Source: Trebonia sp963773105
Lineage (GTDB): Bacteria > Actinomycetota > Actinomycetes > Streptosporangiales > Streptosporangiaceae
Direction of reading: 5' to 3'
Length of the DNA: 64,000 nt
NCBI GenBank assembly: GCA_963773105.1
Contig: CAVZAA010000010.1
Coordinates: 372,001-436,000 of the forward strand
The translations under genes were made by a program, and so were the position numbers. The notes below the pieces were generated by a model that searched no databases, had not been told where the DNA came from, and worked only from the letters and a program-made list of their open reading frames with translations. Below, piece by piece: positions 40,678 to 49,060 of the stretch. The stretch's first letter is position 1, and every line of letters starts with the position of its first letter.

Positions 40678-41643
40678 ATGGTTGCTGTCGACATTGTGGT
40701 GGTTGGCGCCGGTGTGGTCGGGTTGACCACCGCGATCGCGCTGGCCGAGGCCGGGCTGTCAACGCGGGTGGTGACGGCGGAACCGCCGTGGCGGGTCACC
40801 TCGGTGGCGGCGGGTGCGATCTGGGGGCCGGTGCGGTGCGGGCCCGACGACCGGTGCTACGAGTGGGCGCGGACGGGCCTGGAGGTGTTCTCCGCGCTGG
40901 CGGACGAGCCGTCGGCCGGGGTGCACCAGGTGCACGGACGCGAGGTGGCGCAGACGGTGGCGTCGCCCCCGCCGTGGGCGAACCTCCTGGACGACCTGCG
41001 GCTGCTGGCCGCCGCCGAGCTGCCGGACGGCTTCGCGTCCGGCTGGTCCTACACCGCGCCCGCGGTCAGCATGCCGGACTACCTCCAGTACCTGCTGAGC
41101 CGGTACGAGAGCCTGGGCGGGGCGGTCGACTACGCCACCGTGCCTGCGCTGGCGTCAGTGGACGTGCCGGTCGTGGTGAACTGCACCGGGATCGGCGCTC
41201 GGTCGCTGGTACCGGACGAGTCGGTGGTGCCGGTGCGCGGGCAGGTCGTGGTGGTGGAGAACCCGGGGATCTCGGAGTTCTACCTCGACCACGGAGCGGA
41301 CGACACCCCGGAGTACGTGTACGCGTTCCCGCACGGCGACGTGGTGATCCTGGGCGGAACGGCCGAGGAGGGCGCGTTCGACTGGTCGCCCCGGCCGGAG
41401 GTCTCGGCCCGGATCATGCGGGACTGCGCGGCCGTCTTCCCCACCCTGCGCGGCGCGCGGGTGGTGACGGAGCGGGTGGGCCTGCGGCCCTGCCGCCCGG
41501 AGGTGCGGCTGGAAGCGGAGACGCTGCCGGACGGGCGGGCGCTGTGGCACAACTACGGCCACGGCGGCGCGGGCGTAACCCTGTCGTGGGGCTGCGCCCG
41601 CGAGCTAACCGCGGCGGTCCTCGCGGGCGGGACTTCGGGGTAA
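40678..41643 (+). CDS. D-amino-acid oxidase
   Basis: FAD enzyme of 321 residues that deaminates D-amino acids. The start DIVVVGAGVVGLTTAIALAE is the dinucleotide fold; VVNCTGIGARSL, VPVRGQVVVVENPG and the C-terminal WHNYGHGGAGVTLSWGCA (FAD contact) are the DAAO signatures. It is close to the usual 320-350 residues. The phosphatase frame is open across this whole gene in another register, but codon choice and homology favour this frame from ATG 40678. The ribosome site is weak. Confidence 0.92.
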   Translation: MVAVDIVVVGAGVVGLTTAIALAEAGLSTRVVTAEPPWRVTSVAAGAIWGPVRCGPDDRCYEWARTGLEVFSALADEPSAGVHQVHGREVAQTVASPPPWANLLDDLRLLAAAELPDGFASGWSYTAPAVSMPDYLQYLLSRYESLGGAVDYATVPALASVDVPVVVNCTGIGARSLVPDESVVPVRGQVVVVENPGISEFYLDHGADDTPEYVYAFPHGDVVILGGTAEEGAFDWSPRPEVSARIMRDCAAVFPTLRGARVVTERVGLRPCRPEVRLEAETLPDGRALWHNYGHGGAGVTLSWGCARELTAAVLAGGTSG

Positions 41644-41784
41644 GCGGTCGGGGATCGCCGGTGCAGGGCGGGCGTAGGCTGTTAGTGCGACCGCATCCCA
41701 CTGCCGGGACCGCCGCCACGACGGCAAGCACACCCGCCCCGCCATGCCGCGCACGGCCAGACGGCAGCGGAGAGGATCACGCAG

Positions 41785-42066
41785 ATGACAAACGACACGC
41801 TTTCCATGGCACCCGGCCAGCCCGGCGGGGCCGGCCAGGAGTCAACCACGGACCGCTGCCACGAGCTAGCCCGCACCGAGCGAGGCTGGGAACGGTGCCA
41901 CCGCGACGAGCACCCCGCGGGCGACCGGCATCACGTGCGGGACCGGTCGTGGTTGACGACGGTGAGCTCGCCGCTGCTCCGGTTGGGCCAGCCGTGCACC
42001 GCTGCCTGCCGGTGGCCGGATCAAGTGCAGCCCTACCGAGGGACGGCCAAGGGTAGGCACTACTGA
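41785..42066 (+). CDS. Small hypothetical protein
   Basis: A 93-residue frame rich in His, Arg, Cys and Asp (TDRCHELARTERGWERCHRD). ATG 41785 follows GGAGAGGA at a good distance, and third codon positions are G/C-rich, which support translation. No family recognised. The last third (LGQPCTAACRWPDQVQPYRG) looks less protein-like, so the gene may be degenerate. Confidence 0.45.
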   Translation: MTNDTLSMAPGQPGGAGQESTTDRCHELARTERGWERCHRDEHPAGDRHHVRDRSWLTTVSSPLLRLGQPCTAACRWPDQVQPYRGTAKGRHY

Positions 42067-42081
42067 ACCAGCGCCCGGCCG

Positions 42082-43707
42082 TCAGGGGACGTTGGGGCGG
42101 GCCGGGGTGGTCTCCTGTACGGGCATTTTGTTGCTGGTGGGTAGGGGGTAGTCGATGCCGACGTCCAGAGTGCCGGTGAGTGCGTTGAGCACCGCTTCCT
42201 CGACGACCGTGAGGTCGGACCCGATCGAGGTGGTCGGCAGGGACGGGACCGCGGTCACCGGCGCCTTGGTCAGGTTGAGGGCGCCGGTGAAGTCGCCGGT
42301 GACCGAGCGGCGCCAGGCGGACAGGTTCGGCACCGTGACGCCGAACCTGGTCTCGATCAGTCGCAGCGTCGACGTGTGGTCGAGGGTGCCCGAGTACTTG
42401 TAGCCGCCGGCGCTGAACGGCGAGACGACCAGGCACGGGGTGCGGAAGCCGAGGCCGATCGGGCCGGCCACGCCACCCGCGGCCGACGGCAGCGGCGAGG
42501 CGGTAAGGTACTCCCCCGCCGTGCCCGCGGGGGCGGCGGCGGGCGGCACGTGGTCGAAGAACCCGCCGTTCTCGTCGTAGTCGACGATGAACACGGTCTG
42601 CGCCCAGACCTCGGGGTTGGCGACGAGCGTGTTCAGGATCTGCTGGACCAGGTACTCGCCCCACTCCGGGGGCGCGGCCGGGTGCTCGCACTCCGCCAGC
42701 GGCGGGACGATCCAGGAGACGCTCGGCAGCGTGCCGTTCTTGACGTCGGACTGGAAGTCGTCGGAGTAGGTCGGTGTCAGCCCGCGCGCGATCAGCTCGA
42801 TGCCGGTGAGGCTGAAGGGGTTGGTGTAGTTCTTGAAGTAGGAGAGCACGCCGAGGCCGAGGATGCCGGTCGGGTCGTTGTAGACCTTCCAGCTCACTCC
42901 CGCCTCCAGCAGCGCCTCCGGCATCGTCTTCCACTTCAGCTTGCCGGTCATCGCCAGCCGGTCGGAGGCGGTGGTGATCACCGGGCCGCCGGCCACGCCG
43001 GCCGGGTCGATCCACGCGGACATGGCCATCAGCCGGTTCGGGTCGGTCGGGCCAAGCACCGAGCAGTGATAGCCGTCGCAGACGGTGAACGCGTCCGCCA
43101 GCGCGTAGTAGAAGGGGAGCTCGCCGCGGGTGAAGTAGCCCATGGCGACCGGGCCGTTGGCGTCCCCGTCGGTCGCCAGGTGCGACTTGATGAACGAGTC
43201 CATCTTGCCGCCGTTCCAGCTGTTGTGCTGGCCGGTCCAGCTATGGTCGATGTCGTTGGTGTCCGACCCGTTCTCGGTCGGCGGGTTGTTGAGCAGGTTG
43301 AACGGCTGCGTGTAGCCGGCCGCGTCAACGCCGACGCCGGGCTGGTAGCCGTACTGGTCGAAGACCGGGGTGCCGTTGGCGTTCTTGGGCACGTTCGGGT
43401 CGGAGAACCCCCGCACCCCCGACAGCGTGCCGAAGTAGTGGTCGAACGACCGGTTCTCCTGCATCAGGATCACGATGTGCTTGACATCGCTCAGCGACGC
43501 GGCGCCGCTGGCGCTGCTGGCGGCGGTGATCTTGTCGATCAGCCTGGCCTGGTCGTCGGTGATCTTGCCGGCGGAACCGGCCCGGCCGACCGCGGCGGCC
43601 CCGAGGGCGGCGGCGGCGCCGCCCACCATGAACATGCGCCGGGTGGTCCCGTCCCCGTTCCCGTCCGGCGCGGACGCCTGCCCGGTCGGATTGTCCTGCT
43701 CGCTCAC
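42082..43707 (-). CDS. TAT-exported phosphoesterase, phospholipase C / acid phosphatase family
   Basis: Secreted phosphoesterase of 541 residues. The signal TTRRMFMVGGAAAALGAAA has the twin arginines. VKHIVILMQENRSFDHYFGT is the family hallmark near the N-terminus, with FIVDYDENGGFFDHVPPP-like metal ligands (IVDYDENGGFFDHVPP) later. Lacks the extra C-terminal domains of large mycobacterial PLCs. Likely releases phosphate or head groups from phospholipids outside the cell. It is convergent with the small gene at 41785 and may share a scavenging role with the phosphatase at 39033. Confidence 0.94.
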   Translation of the reverse strand: MSEQDNPTGQASAPDGNGDGTTRRMFMVGGAAAALGAAAVGRAGSAGKITDDQARLIDKITAASSASGAASLSDVKHIVILMQENRSFDHYFGTLSGVRGFSDPNVPKNANGTPVFDQYGYQPGVGVDAAGYTQPFNLLNNPPTENGSDTNDIDHSWTGQHNSWNGGKMDSFIKSHLATDGDANGPVAMGYFTRGELPFYYALADAFTVCDGYHCSVLGPTDPNRLMAMSAWIDPAGVAGGPVITTASDRLAMTGKLKWKTMPEALLEAGVSWKVYNDPTGILGLGVLSYFKNYTNPFSLTGIELIARGLTPTYSDDFQSDVKNGTLPSVSWIVPPLAECEHPAAPPEWGEYLVQQILNTLVANPEVWAQTVFIVDYDENGGFFDHVPPAAAPAGTAGEYLTASPLPSAAGGVAGPIGLGFRTPCLVVSPFSAGGYKYSGTLDHTSTLRLIETRFGVTVPNLSAWRRSVTGDFTGALNLTKAPVTAVPSLPTTSIGSDLTVVEEAVLNALTGTLDVGIDYPLPTSNKMPVQETTPARPNVP

Positions 43708-43881
43708 GCTGGTTCCCTCCTACGGCCAGTTCACAACGGTCGAACCGAGAGTAACGGCGGCACGCGGCCGACGGCTGGCCAGTAATGGGCGGCGAGATAA
43801 CACACGGATGACCCGGAGAAGAACAGAACCAGCCAGTTTCTGGCAGTTTGGCCGGGAATCTTCTACCCCAGTTCCCTCGGC

Positions 43882-44490
43882 TTAGCTGCCGTCGCGGAGG
43901 TTGGCGGGCGCGCCGACCTGGAGGCTGATCGAGTCAAAGATCGCGGTGCAGCCGTGGCCGAGCGGCGACTGGGCGAGGAAGCCCACCCGCGCACCCGACC
44001 CCTCGCCGAGGCTGAAGTAGCGCAGCAACTGCCAGTACGCGCCGTCTTCGGAGGCGTGGAAGGCCCACGCCCGGCCGGATCTGACGATCCGCAGCCACAG
44101 CGGGCCGCCCGCGGTGGCAAAGGAATTGCTGTCATCGGAAATGCCGTGGGTGACCACCGTCACCGCGGTCGGGCGGCGCTGCGGTGAGAATTCGTAGCAG
44201 AGCTTGGCCCAGCGGCGATCGGACAGGTACACCAGCAGCACGCCCGCATCGAAGACCTCGCCGAACTTTACGGTCACGCGGGCGGCGAAAGTGAAGTCCT
44301 GATCGCCGGGGAGCCCGGTTAGTCGTCCGGCGTCCGGCCGCGCGCCCTCGTCACCCACCGGGTCGATGAACATGTCCGACTTCGGCCCGCTGGTCAGCGC
44401 CAGCGTCCCGCCCGCGACGACGGCCGCGCAGGCCGGGGTCCCGGATGCCTCGAGGGGGAATGGCAGGCCAGGCACATACAAATCGGTCAC
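43882..44490 (-). CDS. DUF1349 concanavalin-like lectin/glucanase-fold protein
   Basis: A 202-residue jelly-roll protein. FTFAARVTVKFGEVFDAGVLLVY, RWAKLCYEFSP and PLWLRIVRSGRAWAFHASEDG match the DUF1349/YjgH-like beta-sandwich pattern, in which most strands are recognised but no catalytic pair is known. No signal peptide. Possibly binds a carbohydrate; function is open. Lies between the phospholipase C-like gene and the first GH12 gene, divergent from the latter. Confidence 0.88.
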   Translation of the reverse strand: MTDLYVPGLPFPLEASGTPACAAVVAGGTLALTSGPKSDMFIDPVGDEGARPDAGRLTGLPGDQDFTFAARVTVKFGEVFDAGVLLVYLSDRRWAKLCYEFSPQRRPTAVTVVTHGISDDSNSFATAGGPLWLRIVRSGRAWAFHASEDGAYWQLLRYFSLGEGSGARVGFLAQSPLGHGCTAIFDSISLQVGAPANLRDGS

Positions 44491-44591
44491 GGTGGAAGTC
44501 TCCCACAGACTAACGACCGAATTCGCCCACCGGCCCGGTTACCCGTGCGGCCGGAGTTTATGACACGGTTGTAAAGGAGAACTTGTTTCGA

Positions 44592-45734
44592 ATGTGGCGG
44601 ACCGTGCTAATGGCTAGCATTCGTCCCGTGGACGTCTCCCGCCGCGGCAACGGCACTCCCAGTCCGGGGCACCGGAAGCCGCTTGCCGTCTTGCGCCGTC
44701 GCAACGCCCTGCTCGCGGCGCTGCTGCTGGGCGGGGTAACCATCTGCGGGGTGGCCGCCGTCGGCTACCTGGGCACGGACGGCTGGCAGCCCAGCGCGAG
44801 CGGGGCGGTCGCGCTGCACGCGGGCTCGGTGGCGTCGATGGCGCATCCCGGCGAAGCGGACGGAGCGGCGACGGCCATGCCCGAGCTCGTCGCGCAGCCC
44901 GTGCAGGCATTCTTGCCGACCCACCGGGCCAGCGGGAAGAGCTCCGCCGGCGCGCACAAGCACGGCGCGTCGCCGTCGCCGTCGCCGTCGGGGTCCTCAT
45001 CCTCGACCAGCCCGTCGCCGTCGCCATCAGCGGCGCCTTCGTCAGCGAGCCCCGCCCCTACGACGCCCGTGGTCGCCGGCGGCGCGTGCACCAACCCGGT
45101 ATTCACGACGTCGACCCTGACCGGCACGTACACCGAGTTGCCGTATTTCGTCGCCAACGACATGTGGAACGTCGGCACGGCCAACGCGTCGCAGACCCTG
45201 TCCGCCTGCTCCTTCAGCGCCTGGAACGTCAGCGCGACGATCAGCGGCGGCGGCAACAGCGTGAAGACCTACCCGAACTCGCACCTCAACTTCGACAACC
45301 CGCCCAAGATCAGCTCGCTGAAGGCGGTGACCAGCACCTTCGCCGATACCAACCCGGGCACAGGAACCTACGAGGACGCGTACGACATCTGGCTGAACGC
45401 GATCGCCAATCCGTCTGCGGGCAGTGACGAGGTGATGATCTGGACCAACAACCACGGCCAGACACCCGGCGGTTCGCCCATGGGAACGGTGACGTTCGAC
45501 GGGCAGTCGTACACCGCGTGGAAGGGGAACGGCAACTACATGGCCTTCGTCGCCAACTCGAACCTCACCTCGGGGAACCTGAACCTGCTCGACTTCTTCC
45601 AGTGGCTCATCGCCAAGGGCTGGGTGCCGGCTGACTCCACCCTCAACCAGGTGGACTACGGGGTCGAGATCGTGACCACCAACGGCGCGCCCGCCACCTT
45701 CAGCTTCAGCGACTTCAGGGTAAACACCAGCTGA
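44592..45734 (+). CDS. Secreted GH12-family beta-glucanase, paralogue 1
   Basis: About 380 residues. A membrane anchor or signal (LLAALLLGGVTICGVAAVGYL) near 30-55 is followed by a long Ser/Pro/Thr linker (about 100-165, SPSPSPSGSSSSTSPSPS) and a GH12 domain of about 215 residues. WNVGTANASQTL, YEDAYDIWLN, DEVMIWTNNHGQTPGG (nucleophile Glu) and DYGVEIVTTNGAPATFSF (acid/base Glu) are the expected landmarks. GH12 enzymes cleave cellulose, beta-glucan or xyloglucan. AAGGAG lies 11 bases before ATG 44592. Confidence 0.92.
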   Translation: MWRTVLMASIRPVDVSRRGNGTPSPGHRKPLAVLRRRNALLAALLLGGVTICGVAAVGYLGTDGWQPSASGAVALHAGSVASMAHPGEADGAATAMPELVAQPVQAFLPTHRASGKSSAGAHKHGASPSPSPSGSSSSTSPSPSPSAAPSSASPAPTTPVVAGGACTNPVFTTSTLTGTYTELPYFVANDMWNVGTANASQTLSACSFSAWNVSATISGGGNSVKTYPNSHLNFDNPPKISSLKAVTSTFADTNPGTGTYEDAYDIWLNAIANPSAGSDEVMIWTNNHGQTPGGSPMGTVTFDGQSYTAWKGNGNYMAFVANSNLTSGNLNLLDFFQWLIAKGWVPADSTLNQVDYGVEIVTTNGAPATFSFSDFRVNTS

Positions 45735-45793
45735 CCGGTCCGGGCGGCCCGGCCTGGTCGGCGCGGTGAGCCGACGGGCTAGGGTCTTAGACC

Positions 45794-46714
45794 ATGGATA
45801 TCGGATTCGGGGCACCGGTGTCCGGGGCGTGGGCGACGCCGCGGAACCTGACTGAGCTGGGCCGACGGGCGGAGCGGCTCGGGTACCGGTCGCTGTGGAC
45901 GTTCCAGCGGCTGCTGGCGCCGACGTCGACCGCGCTCGCGCCGGTCTACCGGTCGGTGCTCGACCCCATGGTCTCGCTCGGGTACCTGGCCGCGGCTACC
46001 GCATCGATCAGGCTGGGCGTGGCGGTGGTCAACCACCCGTTCGCGTCGCCGCTGCTGCTGGCTAAGCAGGCGGCCACCGTCGACGTGCTGTCGGCCGGGC
46101 GGCTCGACCTCGGGATCGGGAACGGCTGGCTGGCCGAGGAGTTCACCGGGTCGGGCGCCGAACTGGCCGGGCGCGGCGCGCGGGCCGAGGAGTACGTCGC
46201 CGCGCTGCGGGCGCTGTGGACGACCGATCGCGGGTACCACGGCACGTTCTACGACATCCCGCCCGGACGGCAGGACCCGCCGCCGGTGCAGCGGCCGGGC
46301 CCGCCGATCCTGCTCGGCGGCATGTCCGAGGCGGCGATGGAGCGGGCCGGGCGGATCGGCGACGGGTGGGTCACCGCGTCCAGCGCCGATCTCTCCAAGA
46401 TCGCCGAGTTCGCCAAGGTGGTGCAGAACGCCGCCACCGCGGCCGGCCGCGGGCCGGCCAGGATCGTCTGCCGCGGCGTGGTCCGGCCGGGCAAGCCCGC
46501 CGTGTCCAAGCGGAGCGGCCGGCGGCTGCTGCTCTCCGGCTCCTACGAGCAGATCCGCGAGGACGTCGGGTGGCTGGACTCCTGCGGGGTGACCGAGGTG
46601 TTCTACGACCTCAACTTCGACCCGCAGGTCGGCGACCCCGACGTCGACGAGGGCAAGGCGGTGCTGCGAGCGAGCGAGATCCTGGAGGCGCTTGCCCCCG
46701 ACGCCCGGCTCTAG
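45794..46714 (+). CDS. LLM-class F420-dependent oxidoreductase
   Basis: TIM-barrel oxidoreductase of 306 residues. RAERLGYRSLWTFQRLL at the N-terminus, TASIRLGVAVVNHPFASPLLLAKQAATVDVLSAGRLDLGIGNGW and GPPILLGGMSEAAMERAGRIGDGW are LLM-family blocks; the last is the F420/FMN phosphate region. Actinomycete members usually use F420. It has a 59-base gap after GH12 paralogue 1 on the same strand. A link to sugar breakdown, such as an F420-dependent sugar-phosphate reaction, is speculation. Confidence 0.92.
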   Translation: MDIGFGAPVSGAWATPRNLTELGRRAERLGYRSLWTFQRLLAPTSTALAPVYRSVLDPMVSLGYLAAATASIRLGVAVVNHPFASPLLLAKQAATVDVLSAGRLDLGIGNGWLAEEFTGSGAELAGRGARAEEYVAALRALWTTDRGYHGTFYDIPPGRQDPPPVQRPGPPILLGGMSEAAMERAGRIGDGWVTASSADLSKIAEFAKVVQNAATAAGRGPARIVCRGVVRPGKPAVSKRSGRRLLLSGSYEQIREDVGWLDSCGVTEVFYDLNFDPQVGDPDVDEGKAVLRASEILEALAPDARL

Positions 46715-46833
46715 CCCGCAATTACGGATCACTTACGTGCGCTCGCTAATCATCCGTTTCCCGACCTTCCGGGCGCGCTGAGCAGGTACGATCGCCGACT
46801 ACCAGCGGTGGGTGGGAGTCAAGGGAGCGATCT

Positions 46834-47988
46834 GTGCGTCACATGTCTGCCAACGACCGGCAGGACGACACCGGAGCGCAGGGACCGGAGCCACGTCCCC
46901 GCCGACGGTTTCCGCGTTCGCGCCGAGATCTCATCGGCGTGGCCGTCGCGTGCGCCCTGGTGGCCGCTGGCGGCCTTACGGCGAGCAACTTCCTGGACGG
47001 CGGCCGTGCAGGCGCCAGCGCCGACGCCACCGTCGGCGACGGCATTTCGGTCGGGGCCACGGCGGGGTCCAGCGCCCGCCCGGCGGCGGCCGCGGCCGCC
47101 GCCGCGGCCGGGCTGATGCCGCAGGTCGTCTCCAGCCCCCGCGTCGCGGTCATGCCCGCCCCGGCCGGGCGGGCCGCCAAGTCGACCCGCGCATCGACGT
47201 CGCCGTCGGCCGGCCGCCGGGGGGCGTCCGGCAGCCCCTCGCGGTCAGGAGGCGCCGCGCCGTCACAGAGTCCCGCGCCGTCGGGTGGCGCCGCGCCATC
47301 GGGCACTCCGGCATCGACCGCCCCGGTGACCACCGGGTCCGCCAGCTGCACGAACCCCAAGTACACGACCTCGGCCCAGTACGGCATGTGGAACGTCAGC
47401 CCCTATTTCGTCTACAACGACATGTGGGGCATCAGCGGGTACAACGTCACGCAGACCCTGTACGCCTGCTCGTACAGCAACTGGTACGTCACCGCCGACA
47501 TGAACAACGACAGCGGCAACGGCGCGGTGAAGACGTACCCGAACTCCCAGCGGGACTTCAACGAGCCCAAGATCAGCTCGCTGAGCTCGGTCACCAGTAC
47601 GTTCGCGGAGACGAGCCCGGGCACTGGAATCTACGAGGATGCCTACGACATCTGGCTCAACGGGATCGCGGGCTCCGGTTCGACCGAGGTCATGATCTGG
47701 AATCAGAACAACGGCCAGACTCCGTCCGGTTCCGTGCAGGGGACCGTCACGTTCGACGGGCGGGCGTACACGGTGTGGAAGTCCGGCAGCTACATCGCGT
47801 TCGTCGCCAAGTCGAACTTCACCTCGGGGACCCTGAACCTGCTCTCGTTCTTCCAGTGGATCATCGGGAAGGGCTGGATACCGGCCGACTCCACCCTTGG
47901 ACAGGTCTGCTACGGCGTCGAGCTGGTGTCCACCAACGGCGTCCCGGCGACGTTCTCCTTCAGCAACTACGCCGTGAACGCCAGCTGA
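46834..47988 (+). CDS. Secreted GH12-family beta-glucanase, paralogue 2
   Basis: A 384-residue paralogue of the 44592 gene, with the same plan: cytoplasmic Arg-rich start, membrane anchor (IGVAVACALVAAGGLTASNF), Ala/Ser/Pro linker, GH12 domain. WNVSPYFVYNDMWGISGYN, YEDAYDIWLNGIAG, TEVMIWNQNNGQTPSG and CYGVELVSTNGVPATFSF match paralogue 1 almost block by block. AGGGAG is well placed before GTG 46834; ATG 46843 is an alternative. The two copies flank the LLM oxidoreductase and differ mostly in the linker. A hairpin follows the stop. Confidence 0.92.
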   Translation: MRHMSANDRQDDTGAQGPEPRPRRRFPRSRRDLIGVAVACALVAAGGLTASNFLDGGRAGASADATVGDGISVGATAGSSARPAAAAAAAAAGLMPQVVSSPRVAVMPAPAGRAAKSTRASTSPSAGRRGASGSPSRSGGAAPSQSPAPSGGAAPSGTPASTAPVTTGSASCTNPKYTTSAQYGMWNVSPYFVYNDMWGISGYNVTQTLYACSYSNWYVTADMNNDSGNGAVKTYPNSQRDFNEPKISSLSSVTSTFAETSPGTGIYEDAYDIWLNGIAGSGSTEVMIWNQNNGQTPSGSVQGTVTFDGRAYTVWKSGSYIAFVAKSNFTSGTLNLLSFFQWIIGKGWIPADSTLGQVCYGVELVSTNGVPATFSFSNYAVNAS

Positions 47989-47996
47989 GGCAGGGA

Positions 47997-48023
47997 GCCG
48001 GCGCGGCCTCCCGCGCCACCGGC
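47997..48023 (+). terminator. GC-rich hairpin after GH12 paralogue 2
   Basis: GCCGGCGCGG-CCTC-CCGCGCCACCGGC pairs with one bulged base, 9 bases after the stop. No T-run, as is common for actinomycete terminators. Confidence 0.5.
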
Positions 48024-48052
48024 GACCTTCGCCCATCATTTATTCTCGAAGC

Positions 48053-48466
48053 ATGGAGAAAGTGGAGCGGACAGACGCGGAGTGGCGCGAGCAGCTAACG
48101 CCGGACGAGTATGCGGTGCTGCGCGAGGCGGGCACCGAGCGGGCGTTCACGGGCGAGTACACCGACACCGAGACGACCGGCGTGTACAAGTGCCGCGCGT
48201 GCGGGGCGGAGCTGTTCAGGTCCGACACGAAGTTCCACTCGGGCTGCGGCTGGCCGTCGTTCTACCAGCCGGTCGAGGGCGACGCGGTCACGCTGATCGA
48301 GGACCGGTCGTTCGGCACGGTCAGGACCGAGGCGCGGTGCGCGGCGTGCAACTCCCATCTGGGGCACGTGTTCACCGGCGAGGGGTTCGGCACGCCGACT
48401 GACGAACGCTGGTGCATCAACTCGATCTCGCTGACGCTCGAGCCCAAGGAAGCGGCGACGGAGTAG
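48053..48466 (+). CDS. msrB: Peptide-methionine (R)-S-oxide reductase MsrB
   Basis: Repairs methionine-R-sulfoxide in proteins, 137 residues. Zinc ligands CRAC and CAAC (two CxxC pairs), the core KFHSGCGWPSFYQPV, and the catalytic Cys in DERWCINSISLTLEP are all present; the start YTDTETTGVYKCRACG is typical. Free-standing single-domain form. Convergent with arfB, 8 bases apart. Confidence 0.97.
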   Translation: MEKVERTDAEWREQLTPDEYAVLREAGTERAFTGEYTDTETTGVYKCRACGAELFRSDTKFHSGCGWPSFYQPVEGDAVTLIEDRSFGTVRTEARCAACNSHLGHVFTGEGFGTPTDERWCINSISLTLEPKEAATE

Positions 48467-48473
48467 CGGGCGG

Positions 48474-48905
48474 CTAGTCGCCGCCGGTCTCGTAGCGGCG
48501 GTTGCGCTTGGTCTGGGCGCGGCGGCGCTTGCCCTCCAGCCGCCGTTCGCGGGAACCCCGGGTCGGCTTGGTCGGGACGCGCGGCGGCGGCGGCGGGGCG
48601 ATCGCCTCCCGCAGCAGCGCGGCCAGCCGGGCCCTGGCCGCCTCGCGGTTCATCAGCTGGCTGCGCTCGCCCTCGGCGGCGACGGTGACCACGCCGTCCG
48701 CCAGCCGGGCGGCCAGCCGGGCGAGGGCGCGGGCGCGCTCCCGCTCGGGCAGGACCGGTGAGCGCAGGACGTCGAACGACAGCTCCACCCGGCTGTCGGT
48801 GGTGTTGACCGACTGGCCGCCAGGCCCGGACGACCGGGAGAACCGCTCACGCAGGTCGCCGGCCGGGATCACCAGCCAGCTGTTCACCCGAAGATCGTCC
48901 GCCAT
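48474..48905 (-). CDS. arfB: Alternative ribosome-rescue factor B (ArfB/YaeJ)
   Basis: Peptidyl-tRNA hydrolase that frees ribosomes stalled without a stop codon, 143 residues. The release-factor GGQ motif is in FSRSSGPGGQSVNTTDSRVEL near residue 30, and the C-terminal Arg/Lys-rich tail (RERRLEGKRRRAQTKRNRR) that enters the empty mRNA channel is intact. Length matches E. coli YaeJ (about 140). Confidence 0.95.
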   Translation of the reverse strand: MADDLRVNSWLVIPAGDLRERFSRSSGPGGQSVNTTDSRVELSFDVLRSPVLPERERARALARLAARLADGVVTVAAEGERSQLMNREAARARLAALLREAIAPPPPPRVPTKPTRGSRERRLEGKRRRAQTKRNRRYETGGD

Positions 48906-49060
48906 GCTTCAAGGATCGCCGACGATACGGGCTCGATTGAGCAGTCTGGTGCCTCCTGGGGGAAATCGTTAGCGGCTAGCGGGCCCTCCCGGCCGGTCGC
49001 CGATTCCCAATCGTGACCTGCGGTTGCAACCGGTCACCGGCGCGCTGTCGTCCAAGGGGC

